Of a stretch of 6,084 bases of DNA, positions 1 through 5,261 are shown piece after piece. Positions within the stretch are counted from its first letter, which is position 1. Every line of letters starts with the position of its first letter. The notes under the pieces were generated by a model. That model saw nothing but the letters and a program-made list of their open reading frames with translations. It did no database searches and was not told where the DNA came from. Position numbers and translations under genes: made by a program. Location: assembly GCA_002451015.1 (NCBI GenBank), contig DKBB01000329.1, forward strand, positions 1 to 6,084. Reading direction: 5' to 3'. The stretch comes from Acidobacteria bacterium UBA6911 (GTDB lineage Bacteria; Acidobacteriota; UBA6911).

Positions 1-1
1 C

Positions 2-964
2 AATGATATTGTCTATACCATCAACGAGATTTGTGAATCTGAGAATGTTCCTCCGCCGACGATCGTGACTGAAAGCGGACGGGCCGTTGCCGCCCATCAT
101 GCGCTTTTTATTACCAACGTCATACGAACCTTGAATCCAGGGCTGGGCGGAACCCTGATCAATCCCTCCAAAGTCGATTCTGAAGTCGTCGAGGAGATGA
201 CGGACCTATACAAGGATATAAATCCGAAGAATTTTCGTGAATATTACCATGATGCCCTGCAGAACCGTGAAGAGCTTCAATCCCTTTTCAATCTGGGATA
301 TTTGAATCTGCAAAACCGGGCACAGGGTGAATGGCTTTTCTGGCAGATTTGCAGAAAAGCCATTAAATTTTCACGTTCCATGAAGGAACGCCCTGAGGAA
401 TTTATAGACCTGGAGAATATCCTGGCCAGCAAGTATATATGCAACTTTTCCGTTTTTCAGTCCACTCCGGACAGTTGGGCGCTGGATCAACTTTTTCCTA
501 TCATACCAATTACACGTCTCACAGAAGAACCCACGGAGCGAGCAACCCTGTGCGACATTACATGCGATTCCGACGGACAGATCGATAAATTCGTCGATCT
601 GAGGGACGTAAAGCAGGCACTGGAACTTCACGGAGTCAACGACGAACCCTATTACCTGGCGATTTTCCTGATTGGAGCCTATCAGGAGTCACTTGGAATG
701 AACCACAATCTGTTGGGTTCCGCAAACGAGGCGCATTTCCTGCTTGACGATTCCGGAAAGCCTCATATCGACAAAATAATTAGAGGAGAGACTCTGGGAC
801 AAGTTCTCGAATCCGCCGGTTACCAAATGCAGGAACTTGTCGAGAATTTCCACGATAGGGCGCATAACGCGGAAAACCAATCCAAGATTTCAAGGAAAGA
901 ACTCGATTCTTTCTGCAAATCCTTTCAGGCTACCCTCGGTAGCTATACGTATTTGGAAGAATAA
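2..964 (+). CDS. speA: Biosynthetic arginine decarboxylase, C-terminal half (partial, 5' end outside window)
   Basis: PLP-dependent enzyme (fold type III, ornithine/arginine decarboxylase family 2) that converts arginine to agmatine plus CO2, the entry to the agmatine route to putrescine; expected in the cytoplasm. The frame is open from the window edge, giving 320 codons, about half of the roughly 630-660 aa usual for SpeA, so the gene is cut by the window and not truncated. Numbered from the first complete codon, visible SpeA landmarks are TESGRA (about 23-28), FQSTPDSWALDQLFPI (152-167), DITCDSDG with the conserved catalytic-type Cys (about 188), GAYQE (225-229) with the conserved Tyr of the active site, MNHNLLG (233-239) and the family-typical ending YTYLEE. 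The GTG at 65 is an internal Val codon, not a start. The stop is TAA. I see no clear terminator in the 97 bp before the cupin gene, so read-through into it is possible. Confidence 0.95.
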   Translation, partial: NDIVYTINEICESENVPPPTIVTESGRAVAAHHALFITNVIRTLNPGLGGTLINPSKVDSEVVEEMTDLYKDINPKNFREYYHDALQNREELQSLFNLGYLNLQNRAQGEWLFWQICRKAIKFSRSMKERPEEFIDLENILASKYICNFSVFQSTPDSWALDQLFPIIPITRLTEEPTERATLCDITCDSDGQIDKFVDLRDVKQALELHGVNDEPYYLAIFLIGAYQESLGMNHNLLGSANEAHFLLDDSGKPHIDKIIRGETLGQVLESAGYQMQELVENFHDRAHNAENQSKISRKELDSFCKSFQATLGSYTYLEE

Positions 965-1061
965 GGCTTCGGTACACGTTGCATGTGTGAACGCTTAACC
1001 TCCAACGTCGAAAGATCAATTCTGCGAGAATAGTGGGATTCAGGTAATTCATTAAACCGCA
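965..1061. other. Short spacer between speA and the cupin gene
   Basis: These 97 bp hold no clear intrinsic terminator and no convincing -35/-10 pair. The only ordered element is a perfect dyad at 1019-1031. An in-frame TAA at 1053-1055 limits the cupin gene to the ATG at 1062 or later. The lack of a terminator leaves co-transcription with speA open. Confidence 0.5.
1019..1031. promoter_or_regulatory. Perfect dyad ATTCT-GCG-AGAAT upstream of the cupin gene
   Basis: Five-base arms are perfectly inverted around a 3-base centre, 31 bp before the cupin start codon. The size suits a dimeric repressor or activator site, but arms this short occur by chance and no promoter hexamers next to it are convincing. 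Offered as a possible operator only. Confidence 0.2.
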
Positions 1062-1427
1062 ATGAAATATGCACCAATCCGCCTTAAAGAGAAATTTTTA
1101 AAATTTGATGATCATTGGGCCCCTAAAATTATAGCGTCCATGAATGATTATCATTTCAAGGCTGTAAAATTCCAGGGCGAGTTTGTTTGGCATAAACATG
1201 ATACTACGGATGAAGTCTTCTTTGTTCTCGATGGTGAAATGACCATTGCTTTCCGAGACGGTTCCGTGACGATCGTGGCAGGGGAATTGTTTGTTGTACC
1301 AAAAGGTGTGGAGCATAAACCCTCGGCTGATTTGGAGTGCCGGGCAATGCTGATTGAACCAGCCGGAACAATCAATACCGGCAATGCCGGGGGAGAAATG
1401 ACGGCTGATGACAATGTATGGATATAG
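1062..1427 (+). CDS. Single-domain cupin protein, 121 aa
   Basis: Small beta-barrel (cupin_2-like) protein; the substrate is not known from sequence. Cupin motif 1 is seen as G39-x4-H44-x-H46-x4-E51-x6-G58 and motif 2 as G74-x5-P80-x-G82-x2-H85. All four usual metal ligands (His44, His46, Glu51, His85) are therefore present, and a metal-binding fold is likely. The flanking text ([10 protein letters not shown] near the start; [16 protein letters not shown] near the end) matches a widespread family of stand-alone 110-125 aa cupins annotated only as cupin domain-containing protein. There is no signal peptide or membrane segment, so it should be cytoplasmic. The ATG at 1062 is the earliest start after an in-frame stop, but its Shine-Dalgarno is poor (an AGG about 17 bp upstream), so translation may be weak or coupled. 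It lies 97 bp after speA on the same strand; a functional link is not shown. Confidence 0.9.
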   Translation: MKYAPIRLKEKFLKFDDHWAPKIIASMNDYHFKAVKFQGEFVWHKHDTTDEVFFVLDGEMTIAFRDGSVTIVAGELFVVPKGVEHKPSADLECRAMLIEPAGTINTGNAGGEMTADDNVWI

Positions 1428-1579
1428 ATTTATTTCATAGGCATATTATCTGACCGTTCATAATTCTCGCCATTCATCCTTCAAATATCTGGATATCAGG
1501 AATAAAGCTTGTAACGTTCAATCGTTACAAGCTTAAAGTTATACATTATATATTTAATTTTAAACGTTCTATATTGAAT
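1428..1579. other. Convergent AT-rich spacer between the cupin gene and argH
   Basis: These 152 bp separate two genes that face each other. They contain one strong stem-loop (1505-1534), described separately, and are otherwise AT-rich with no open frame or promoter I would defend. Confidence 0.6.
1505..1534. terminator. Perfect 12-bp stem-loop, probable bidirectional terminator
   Basis: AAGCTTGTAACG at 1505-1516 is exactly inverted at 1523-1534, leaving a 6-nt loop TTCAAT. It sits between the convergent cupin gene (stop at 1427) and argH (stop at 1580), where a shared terminator is expected. The weak point is the tail: neither side has a full T-run (AAAGTT on the plus side, TATTCC on the minus side). 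It could instead act mainly as a 3' end-stabilising hairpin. Confidence 0.55.
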
Positions 1580-2965
1580 CTATATCTGTATCTTTTTCCT
1601 CAGTGTCCGGATTGCTTTTTTAACTGTTGTAGCCGACGTTCCGCCCAATTCCTTTCGGCGGGCGACTGTTTTTTTCAGATCCAGGCAGGCATACAGGTCC
1701 TTCTCAAAAAGAGGAGAAAAGCTCTGGTATTCCCGGACGGACAAGTCTTTCAGTGTAAGGCCCAGTTCGGACGCACGAACTACAATTTTCCCAATCAGGC
1801 TGTGTGCTTCCCGGAATGGAATCTTTTTTGCAACCAGGTAATCTGCGAGTTCGGTTGCATTCAGGTAGCCCAGTGTCGCAGACTCCTGCATCCGCCGAGG
1901 ATCGACGTGCACTCTTTCAAGAACAAGCTGAATCATATGCAGGCAGTCTTCCGTCGTTTTAATGGCGTCGAACAGTCCCTCTTTGTCCTCCTGCAAGTCC
2001 TTGTTATAGGTCATCGGGGAGCCTTTCAGGACCGCCATGAGTGAAACCAAATGACCTAATGTCCGTCCGGTCTTGGCGCGGATCAGTTCCAGGGCATCGG
2101 GATTTTTTTTCTGCGGCATCAGGCTACTTCCCGACGCGACACTGTCATCCATCTGCAAAAAAGAAAATTCCCCGGAGTTGTAGAGGATAAAATCTTCTGA
2201 AAGACGGCTCAAATGGACAAGAAGAGTACTTGCAAAAAAGAGAAAATCGAGAACAAAATCTCGATCGGAAACCGCATCCATACTGTTTTCCGAAACGGCA
2301 GAGAATCCAAGGTCGAGGGCGAGGATTTTCCGGTCGATATTGTAGACCGTCCCCGAAAGAGCGCCAGATCCCAACGGGCAGACATCGGTTCTCCGCTTTG
2401 CTTCCCTGAGACGCTGCAGGTCCCGAAGCAGCATTTCCGCATAGGACAGAAGGTAATGGGAAAAAAGTACGGGTTGCGCTCTTTGGAGATGCGTATATCC
2501 CGGCAGGATCACGCCGAGATGTTTTTCAGCCAGATCGGCCAGAGTATCAAGCAGATCCAGTATCCTATCTTCAATTCCGGATTCTTTTTTAAGAAGATAA
2601 AGCCGAAGATCGGTCGCAACCTGATCGTTGCGACTTCTCCCCGTGTGGAGCTTGAGCGCAAGCGCGCCCACTTTTTCGGCCAGAGCCTGTTCCACATAGG
2701 TATGTACGTCTTCCGATCGGCTGCTCTCGATAAGCCCCGGGTTGCGCAGATGATCCTTCAGGACGTCGCGTAGCCCCTTTTCTACCTTGCTTCTTTCACG
2801 GGGAGTGAATACGCCAGCCCGTTCCAATGCACGGGCGTATGCGAGACTGCCCAGGACGTCCACTTCCAGCAATTCTCTGTCAAAAGAGAGGGATCTGTTG
2901 AACTCGTAAAAGAACGGATCTTCCTCGGAAGAAAAACGCCCCCCCCACAGTTTTTTTGTCGGCAA
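1580..2965 (-). CDS. argH: Argininosuccinate lyase, 461 aa, TTG start
   Basis: Last step of arginine synthesis: argininosuccinate is split to arginine and fumarate; a cytoplasmic homotetramer of the fumarase/aspartase superfamily. Seen in order: KLWGGRF near the N-terminus (universal in ArgH), HTGRSRNDQ (107-115), GYTHLQRAQPV (156-166, catalytic His region), and the superfamily signature GSSLMPQKKNPD (279-290) with the catalytic-loop serines. The length of 461 aa fits the usual 455-470. The frame stays open back to 3136, which would add 57 residues. I reject that because TTG at 2965 follows AAGGAGG by 6 nt, gives the family N-terminus, and lies just downstream of a promoter whose -10 covers the next upstream ATG (2992). 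The first codons contain runs of A7 and G8. argG is not adjacent; the gene follows an unrelated regulator, separated by a terminator, so it is probably transcribed alone. Confidence 0.97.
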   Translation of the reverse strand: MPTKKLWGGRFSSEEDPFFYEFNRSLSFDRELLEVDVLGSLAYARALERAGVFTPRERSKVEKGLRDVLKDHLRNPGLIESSRSEDVHTYVEQALAEKVGALALKLHTGRSRNDQVATDLRLYLLKKESGIEDRILDLLDTLADLAEKHLGVILPGYTHLQRAQPVLFSHYLLSYAEMLLRDLQRLREAKRRTDVCPLGSGALSGTVYNIDRKILALDLGFSAVSENSMDAVSDRDFVLDFLFFASTLLVHLSRLSEDFILYNSGEFSFLQMDDSVASGSSLMPQKKNPDALELIRAKTGRTLGHLVSLMAVLKGSPMTYNKDLQEDKEGLFDAIKTTEDCLHMIQLVLERVHVDPRRMQESATLGYLNATELADYLVAKKIPFREAHSLIGKIVVRASELGLTLKDLSVREYQSFSPLFEKDLYACLDLKKTVARRKELGGTSATTVKKAIRTLRKKIQI

Positions 2966-2978
2966 CCTCCACCTCCTT
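2966..2978 (-). promoter_or_regulatory. Strong Shine-Dalgarno that fixes the argH TTG start
   Basis: On the minus strand, AAGGAGG (2978-2972) precedes the TTG at 2965 by 6 nt, and a second GGAGG touches the TTG directly. This near-perfect anti-16S match offsets the weak start codon and is the main reason to prefer TTG over the upstream ATG codons. Confidence 0.85.
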
Positions 2979-2990
2979 GAATTAGCCTGC

Positions 2991-3019
2991 ATTTTATACA
3001 AGGTTATACCGATTATCAA
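2991..3019 (-). promoter_or_regulatory. Sigma-70-like promoter of argH
   Basis: On the minus strand, TTGATA (3019-3014) is followed after 17 bp by TAAAAT (2996-2991), each one mismatch from consensus. An alternative -10, TATAAA, sits at 15 bp spacing. Transcription would begin near 2984, leaving a leader of about 20 nt that contains the Shine-Dalgarno. No full ARG box is visible beside it. Confidence 0.6.
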
Positions 3020-3125
3020 ACGGCGGTGGCCTGAAGATAAAGCCGCGGCAAACCCGATAAGAAATGCGGGATAGGGGATTTTCGCAGATTGGCCGGAAAG
3101 GGACAATCTTATTTCGATGCGCAGT

Positions 3126-3161
3126 AAAAACTCCATGAAGGAAGGAGCCCTCCATCATGGA
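3126..3161 (-). terminator. Intrinsic terminator of the response-regulator gene
   Basis: On the minus strand, 32 nt after the regulator's TAA, TCCATGA (3161-3155) pairs with TCATGGA (3138-3132), with a GC-rich inner section able to add short pairs. One base later a run of five T follows (3130-3126). It should separate the regulator from argH, which has its own promoter further on. A T-run on the other side (3167-3172) makes it partly bidirectional. Confidence 0.6.
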
Positions 3162-3192
3162 TTGGATTTTTTCGCGATTCGGCTGCGATTTG

Positions 3193-4605
3193 TTATATTT
3201 CTGCCGATTCTCCCATCGATGGTTCCACTCCCATCCGACGCAGCTTTTCGACGAAGGTGGTTCTTTTCAGTTGGAGAAGGGAAGCTGCCCTCTTTTTATT
3301 TCCCCTGGCCGCCTGCAGGCTTTGGAGAATAAGCTGTTTTTCGAGATCGGAAATCATGGTGTTGAAATCGATCCCGTCGTCGGGAATATCGATAGTCTGA
3401 AAGGATGTTTTCGAACCTGCAGGCTTTGAAACGACCGGGAAATCCTCCCTATCCAGGACATCACGATCCCCAGAAAGCGCGACCGCCATTTCAACCGAAT
3501 TCGAAAGCTGGCGGACGTTTCCGGGCCAGTCGTAGGACATCAGGTGCTTCATGGCTTCATTCGACACGCCCTTGGGTTGAAGGATCTGGTCCGTACAGTA
3601 TTTATTTAAAAAATGCTGGATTAGCAACGGGATGTCATCGCGTCGGTTTTTCAGCGACGGGATATGCATGGGTATTACGTTCAAGCGATAGTACAGGTCT
3701 TCCCGGAAATCACCCTTTTCCACCGCCTCCAGAAGATTGCTGTTTGTAGCGGCAACGATGCGCACGTCCACATTAATTGTAGTAGGGCTGCCGACTCTTT
3801 GAAATTCGCGCTCCTGAAGTACGCGCAGCAATTTGACCTGGAGGTCTAACGGCATACTGGATACTTCGTCCAGGAAAAGCGTGCCGTGGTTTGCCTGTTC
3901 GAATCTACCTATCCTGTGTTGATGTGCACCGGTGAAAGCCCCTTTTACATGGCCGAAAAGCTCGTCTTCAAGAAGGTTGGACGGGATGGCTCCACAATTT
4001 ACGCTGACCAGAGGCTGGTCTTTACGAGGGCCGTTGTAGTGAATGGCACGGGCTATCAATTCTTTTCCAGTGCCAGTTTCTCCTTCGATAAGCACCGTGC
4101 TGTTCTTGGAGGCAACCACGCTGATCAGCCTGTAGATGTTCTGCATTGCCGAACTGTTTCCAACCAGATTCGAGAAATGATACTTGCTTTGGAGCTCTCC
4201 CCGCAGCATCCGGTTTTCAGACTTGAGTTGTTGTTCTTCAATTCCTTTCTCGACACGAACTACAAGTTCGTCGAGCTGGAACGGTTTCGGCAGGTAGTCA
4301 TATGCACCTTTACGCATGGCTTCTACGGCGGACTGTATATTTCCAAAGCCGGTCATTACAATGACAATCGTTTCAGAAAAAAGTGAGAGAGCTTCTTCGA
4401 GGATTTTATCTCCGGTCAATCCGGGCAATCTTATATCGGTAACGATAATGTTGTAGGGATATTGACGAAGCATAGCCAGTGCTGTTTTACCGTCGGCAGC
4501 TTCATCAACTTCAAACCCAGCACCTTCGAGAGCTTGTCGGACAACTTCTCTCATGTAGTCTTCATCATCGACAATAAGGATCCTGACGTCCTTTTTCCGT
4601 ACCAT
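3193..4605 (-). CDS. NtrC-family sigma-54-dependent response regulator, 470 aa
   Basis: DNA-binding transcription activator that, once phosphorylated, hydrolyses ATP to open sigma-54 RNA polymerase promoters. Three domains are intact. The receiver (about 6-120) has acidic pair D13/D14, phospho-acceptor D57, T85 and K107. The AAA+ domain (about 145-380) has Walker A GETGTGKE (175-182), sigma-54-contacting GAFTGA (222-227), Walker B GTLFLDE (241-247), the arginine-finger region FREDLYYRL (300-308) and sensor II GNVRQL (362-367). A Fis-type helix-turn-helix lies at about 420-460 (NKKRAASLLQLKRTTFVEKL). The ATG at 4605 follows GAGGGG, and the receiver begins at once, so the start is firm. The HTH resembles FlrC/FleR-type regulators, but AtoC-type naming is equally possible, so I give no symbol. 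It is divergent from the kinase at 5262, its likely partner. Its first codons and ribosome-binding site are duplicated upstream (4960-4985). Confidence 0.95.
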   Translation of the reverse strand: MVRKKDVRILIVDDEDYMREVVRQALEGAGFEVDEAADGKTALAMLRQYPYNIIVTDIRLPGLTGDKILEEALSLFSETIVIVMTGFGNIQSAVEAMRKGAYDYLPKPFQLDELVVRVEKGIEEQQLKSENRMLRGELQSKYHFSNLVGNSSAMQNIYRLISVVASKNSTVLIEGETGTGKELIARAIHYNGPRKDQPLVSVNCGAIPSNLLEDELFGHVKGAFTGAHQHRIGRFEQANHGTLFLDEVSSMPLDLQVKLLRVLQEREFQRVGSPTTINVDVRIVAATNSNLLEAVEKGDFREDLYYRLNVIPMHIPSLKNRRDDIPLLIQHFLNKYCTDQILQPKGVSNEAMKHLMSYDWPGNVRQLSNSVEMAVALSGDRDVLDREDFPVVSKPAGSKTSFQTIDIPDDGIDFNTMISDLEKQLILQSLQAARGNKKRAASLLQLKRTTFVEKLRRMGVEPSMGESAEI

Positions 4606-4614
4606 TGGCCCCTC
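4589..4614 (-). repeat. 26-bp direct repeat, copy A (regulator RBS, start codon and first codons)
   Basis: This is the functional copy: Shine-Dalgarno GAGGGG, ATG at 4605 and the codons for MVRKK plus part of the next. It matches 4960-4985 at 24 of 26 positions, the differences being at 4606 and 4608, between the Shine-Dalgarno and the ATG. The match ends abruptly on both sides. Confidence 0.9.
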
Positions 4615-4669
4615 GTAAGAATTCGAATTGTAGGTTAACTAATGCTGAAAATCGTTGATTCGGAGATTT

Positions 4670-4699
4670 TATATATCTCATATAATTCACATTTGTCAA
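4670..4699 (-). promoter_or_regulatory. Candidate sigma-70 promoter of the response regulator
   Basis: On the minus strand a perfect -35, TTGACA (4699-4694), is followed after 18 bp by TATATA (4675-4670); a TATAAA lies 2 bp further on. The leader to the ATG would be about 58 nt. The -35 and its flank (12 bp) recur at 5045-5056, where no -10 follows. No GG-N10-GC sigma-54 pattern is seen on this strand, so basal expression is the likely mode. Confidence 0.45.
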
Positions 4700-4705
4700 C
4701 AAATT
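4694..4705. repeat. 12-bp repeat TGTCAACAAATT, copy A
   Basis: Identical to 5045-5056 and placed in the same order relative to the 26-bp repeat (80 bp away here, 60 bp in copy B). It contains the regulator's -35 on the minus strand. It is either part of a decayed duplication or a shared protein-binding site. Confidence 0.6.
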
Positions 4706-4868
4706 CATGTCTAAAATAAAAAAATTCTCTTCGCCGTTTGCAGGAAAATATCGAGGAAGAATAATTAAACAAGCGGGACCTCCACGGATTATTCCCTCTG
4801 AGTAACCGGTAGCCAGGAACCAGAGCATGCCTGCAGGGATGTTGCACGTCGGGTATTCTGCTATCAAA

Positions 4869-4976
4869 TCAATATTTTTTTGTAGCTGCATGCGTCCTGT
4901 CCCATCCTAGGCTCCAAGTCATTACCCCGTCCGGATGTGCAAAATTTTGTTTTAGAATATCCTTTTTCCGTACCAT
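4869..4976 (-). pseudogene. Orphan 35-codon frame behind a copy of the regulator's start signal
   Basis: Beginning at ATG 4976, the frame reads MVRKKD like the response regulator, then continues in unrelated sequence to TGA (4871-4869). The Shine-Dalgarno GAGGGG is kept, so ribosomes could start here. The remaining residues show no receiver features (no acidic pair, no hydrophobic beta-strand) and no family I recognise. The simplest reading is a relic of a duplicated regulator 5' end. A translated leader peptide is the alternative. No good -10 follows the upstream TTGACA copy, so its transcription is uncertain. Confidence 0.35.
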
Positions 4977-4985
4977 GGACCCCTC
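4960..4985 (-). repeat. 26-bp direct repeat, copy B (second RBS and start codon)
   Basis: Matches 4589-4614 at 24 of 26 bases in the same orientation, 371 bp further upstream of the regulator. It retains GAGGGG, a 3-nt spacer, ATG and the codons for MVRKK. A match this long and clean, at the same functional site, is not expected by chance. Confidence 0.9.
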
Positions 4986-5013
4986 ACTAATGACCGACCT
5001 CTACTTTTTTCAA

Positions 5014-5059
5014 TGACTGTGCGTCAAAGCTTCGATTGGTTGCATGTCAACAAATTGAC
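5014..5059. promoter_or_regulatory. Cluster of GTCA-type dyads, possible upstream activator sites
   Basis: Three dyads lie close together: TGAC-N5-GTCA (5014-5026), GTCAA-N3-TTCGA (5023-5035, imperfect) and a perfect GTCAA-N4-TTGAC (5046-5059). The last two start 23 bp apart, about two helical turns. They lie roughly 135-180 bp upstream of the start predicted from the -24/-12 element at 5168-5182, the usual range for NtrC-type enhancer sites. The sequences are short and AT-rich, so this is inference from position. Confidence 0.3.
5045..5056. repeat. 12-bp repeat TGTCAACAAATT, copy B
   Basis: Identical to 4694-4705. In this copy the flanking bases extend it into a perfect GTCAA-N4-TTGAC dyad. 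It keeps a TTGACA on the minus strand but lacks a following -10. Confidence 0.6.
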
Positions 5060-5157
5060 TTTCATCATTAAAAAAGGAAGAGACGCTGCAGTAAGAATAT
5101 TGAATCGATGGTTCTATCTAATAGATATAAATAGGATTACATATTTTTTTTATTTAA

Positions 5158-5207
5158 TGATCCCTCATGGCATAGCGATTGCCTTTAAATGGATCAGGCA
5201 TCGCTAT
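5158..5207. repeat. Two interleaved inverted repeats overlapping the kinase promoter
   Basis: TGATCC (5158-5163) is inverted at 5191-5196. ATAGCGATTGCC (5172-5183) is inverted at 5197-5207 with one unpaired T. The two right arms are contiguous, so the order is a-b-a'-b'. The second pair covers most of the -24/-12 element. No T-run follows on either strand, so it is not a terminator; an operator is more likely than an RNA hairpin. Confidence 0.6.
5168..5182 (+). promoter_or_regulatory. Sigma-54 (-24/-12) promoter of the histidine kinase
   Basis: TGGCAT-N5-TTGC matches the TGGCAC-N5-TTGC consensus at all but one base. The invariant GG (5169-5170) and GC (5181-5182) have the correct 10-bp spacing. 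The predicted start is near 5194, giving a leader of about 68 nt before the kinase ATG. Its presence beside a divergent sigma-54 activator gene supports it. The precise spacing is seen; its use is inferred. Confidence 0.6.
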
Positions 5208-5250
5208 CAATTGTGGCGGTCCTGTGGTCGGGAATTTAAAAATTATGCCC

Positions 5251-5256
5251 GGAGGG
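5251..5256 (+). promoter_or_regulatory. Shine-Dalgarno that sets the kinase start
   Basis: GGAGGG lies 5 nt before the ATG at 5262. The kinase frame is also open upstream to 4956, with ATG codons at 5157 and 5013. Neither has a Shine-Dalgarno, so this site decides the start. Two nearby ATGs (5245, 5258) are out of frame. Confidence 0.8.
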
Positions 5257-5261
5257 AATGC

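Larger units (their letters stand above)
4606..5261. other. 656-bp divergent control region between regulator and kinase
   Basis: AT-rich and far longer than a simple divergent promoter needs. It contains a candidate regulator promoter (4670-4699), the second copy of the regulator's start (4960-4985) with an orphan short frame, dyads near 5014-5059, a -24/-12 promoter (5168-5182) and interleaved inverted repeats (5158-5207). In the stretch 4706-4868 I see nothing I can name beyond chance open frames. One minus-strand frame (4565-4891) is open for 108 codons but runs into the regulator gene and resembles nothing I know. Confidence 0.7.

Noticed and set aside
1574..2773. Long plus-strand frames opposite argH (1574-2044 and 2213-2773)
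   Set aside because: They are antisense shadows of a well-conserved gene, rich in Cys/Phe/Gln runs, and lack recognisable domains.
2979..3000. ARG box (ArgR operator) at the argH promoter
   Set aside because: Only a half-site-like ATTCA is present; the 18-bp palindrome expected for ArgR is not there.
2966..3136. 57-residue N-terminal extension of ArgH from the ATG at 3136
   Set aside because: The extension covers the predicted promoter, has no family counterpart, and the TTG at 2965 has a strong Shine-Dalgarno and yields the standard ArgH N-terminus.
3886..4386. 166-codon plus-strand frame opposite the response regulator
   Set aside because: Antisense shadow of the conserved AAA+ and receiver domains; no ribosome-binding site or family resemblance.
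4861..4890. Plus-strand terminator at the T-run near 4873
   Set aside because: No stable stem precedes the T-run and there is no plus-strand gene upstream for it to terminate.
4565..4891. 108-codon minus-strand frame upstream of and overlapping the regulator start
   Set aside because: It overlaps the regulator gene by about 40 bp in another frame, spans the regulator's promoter, has only a weak AGGA near its ATG, and resembles no family I know.
4615..4959. Small mobile element (MITE-like) flanked by a 26-bp target duplication
   Set aside because: The inner ends show no terminal inverted repeats, 26 bp is too long for usual target duplications, and collinear matches beyond the repeat fit a decayed duplication better.
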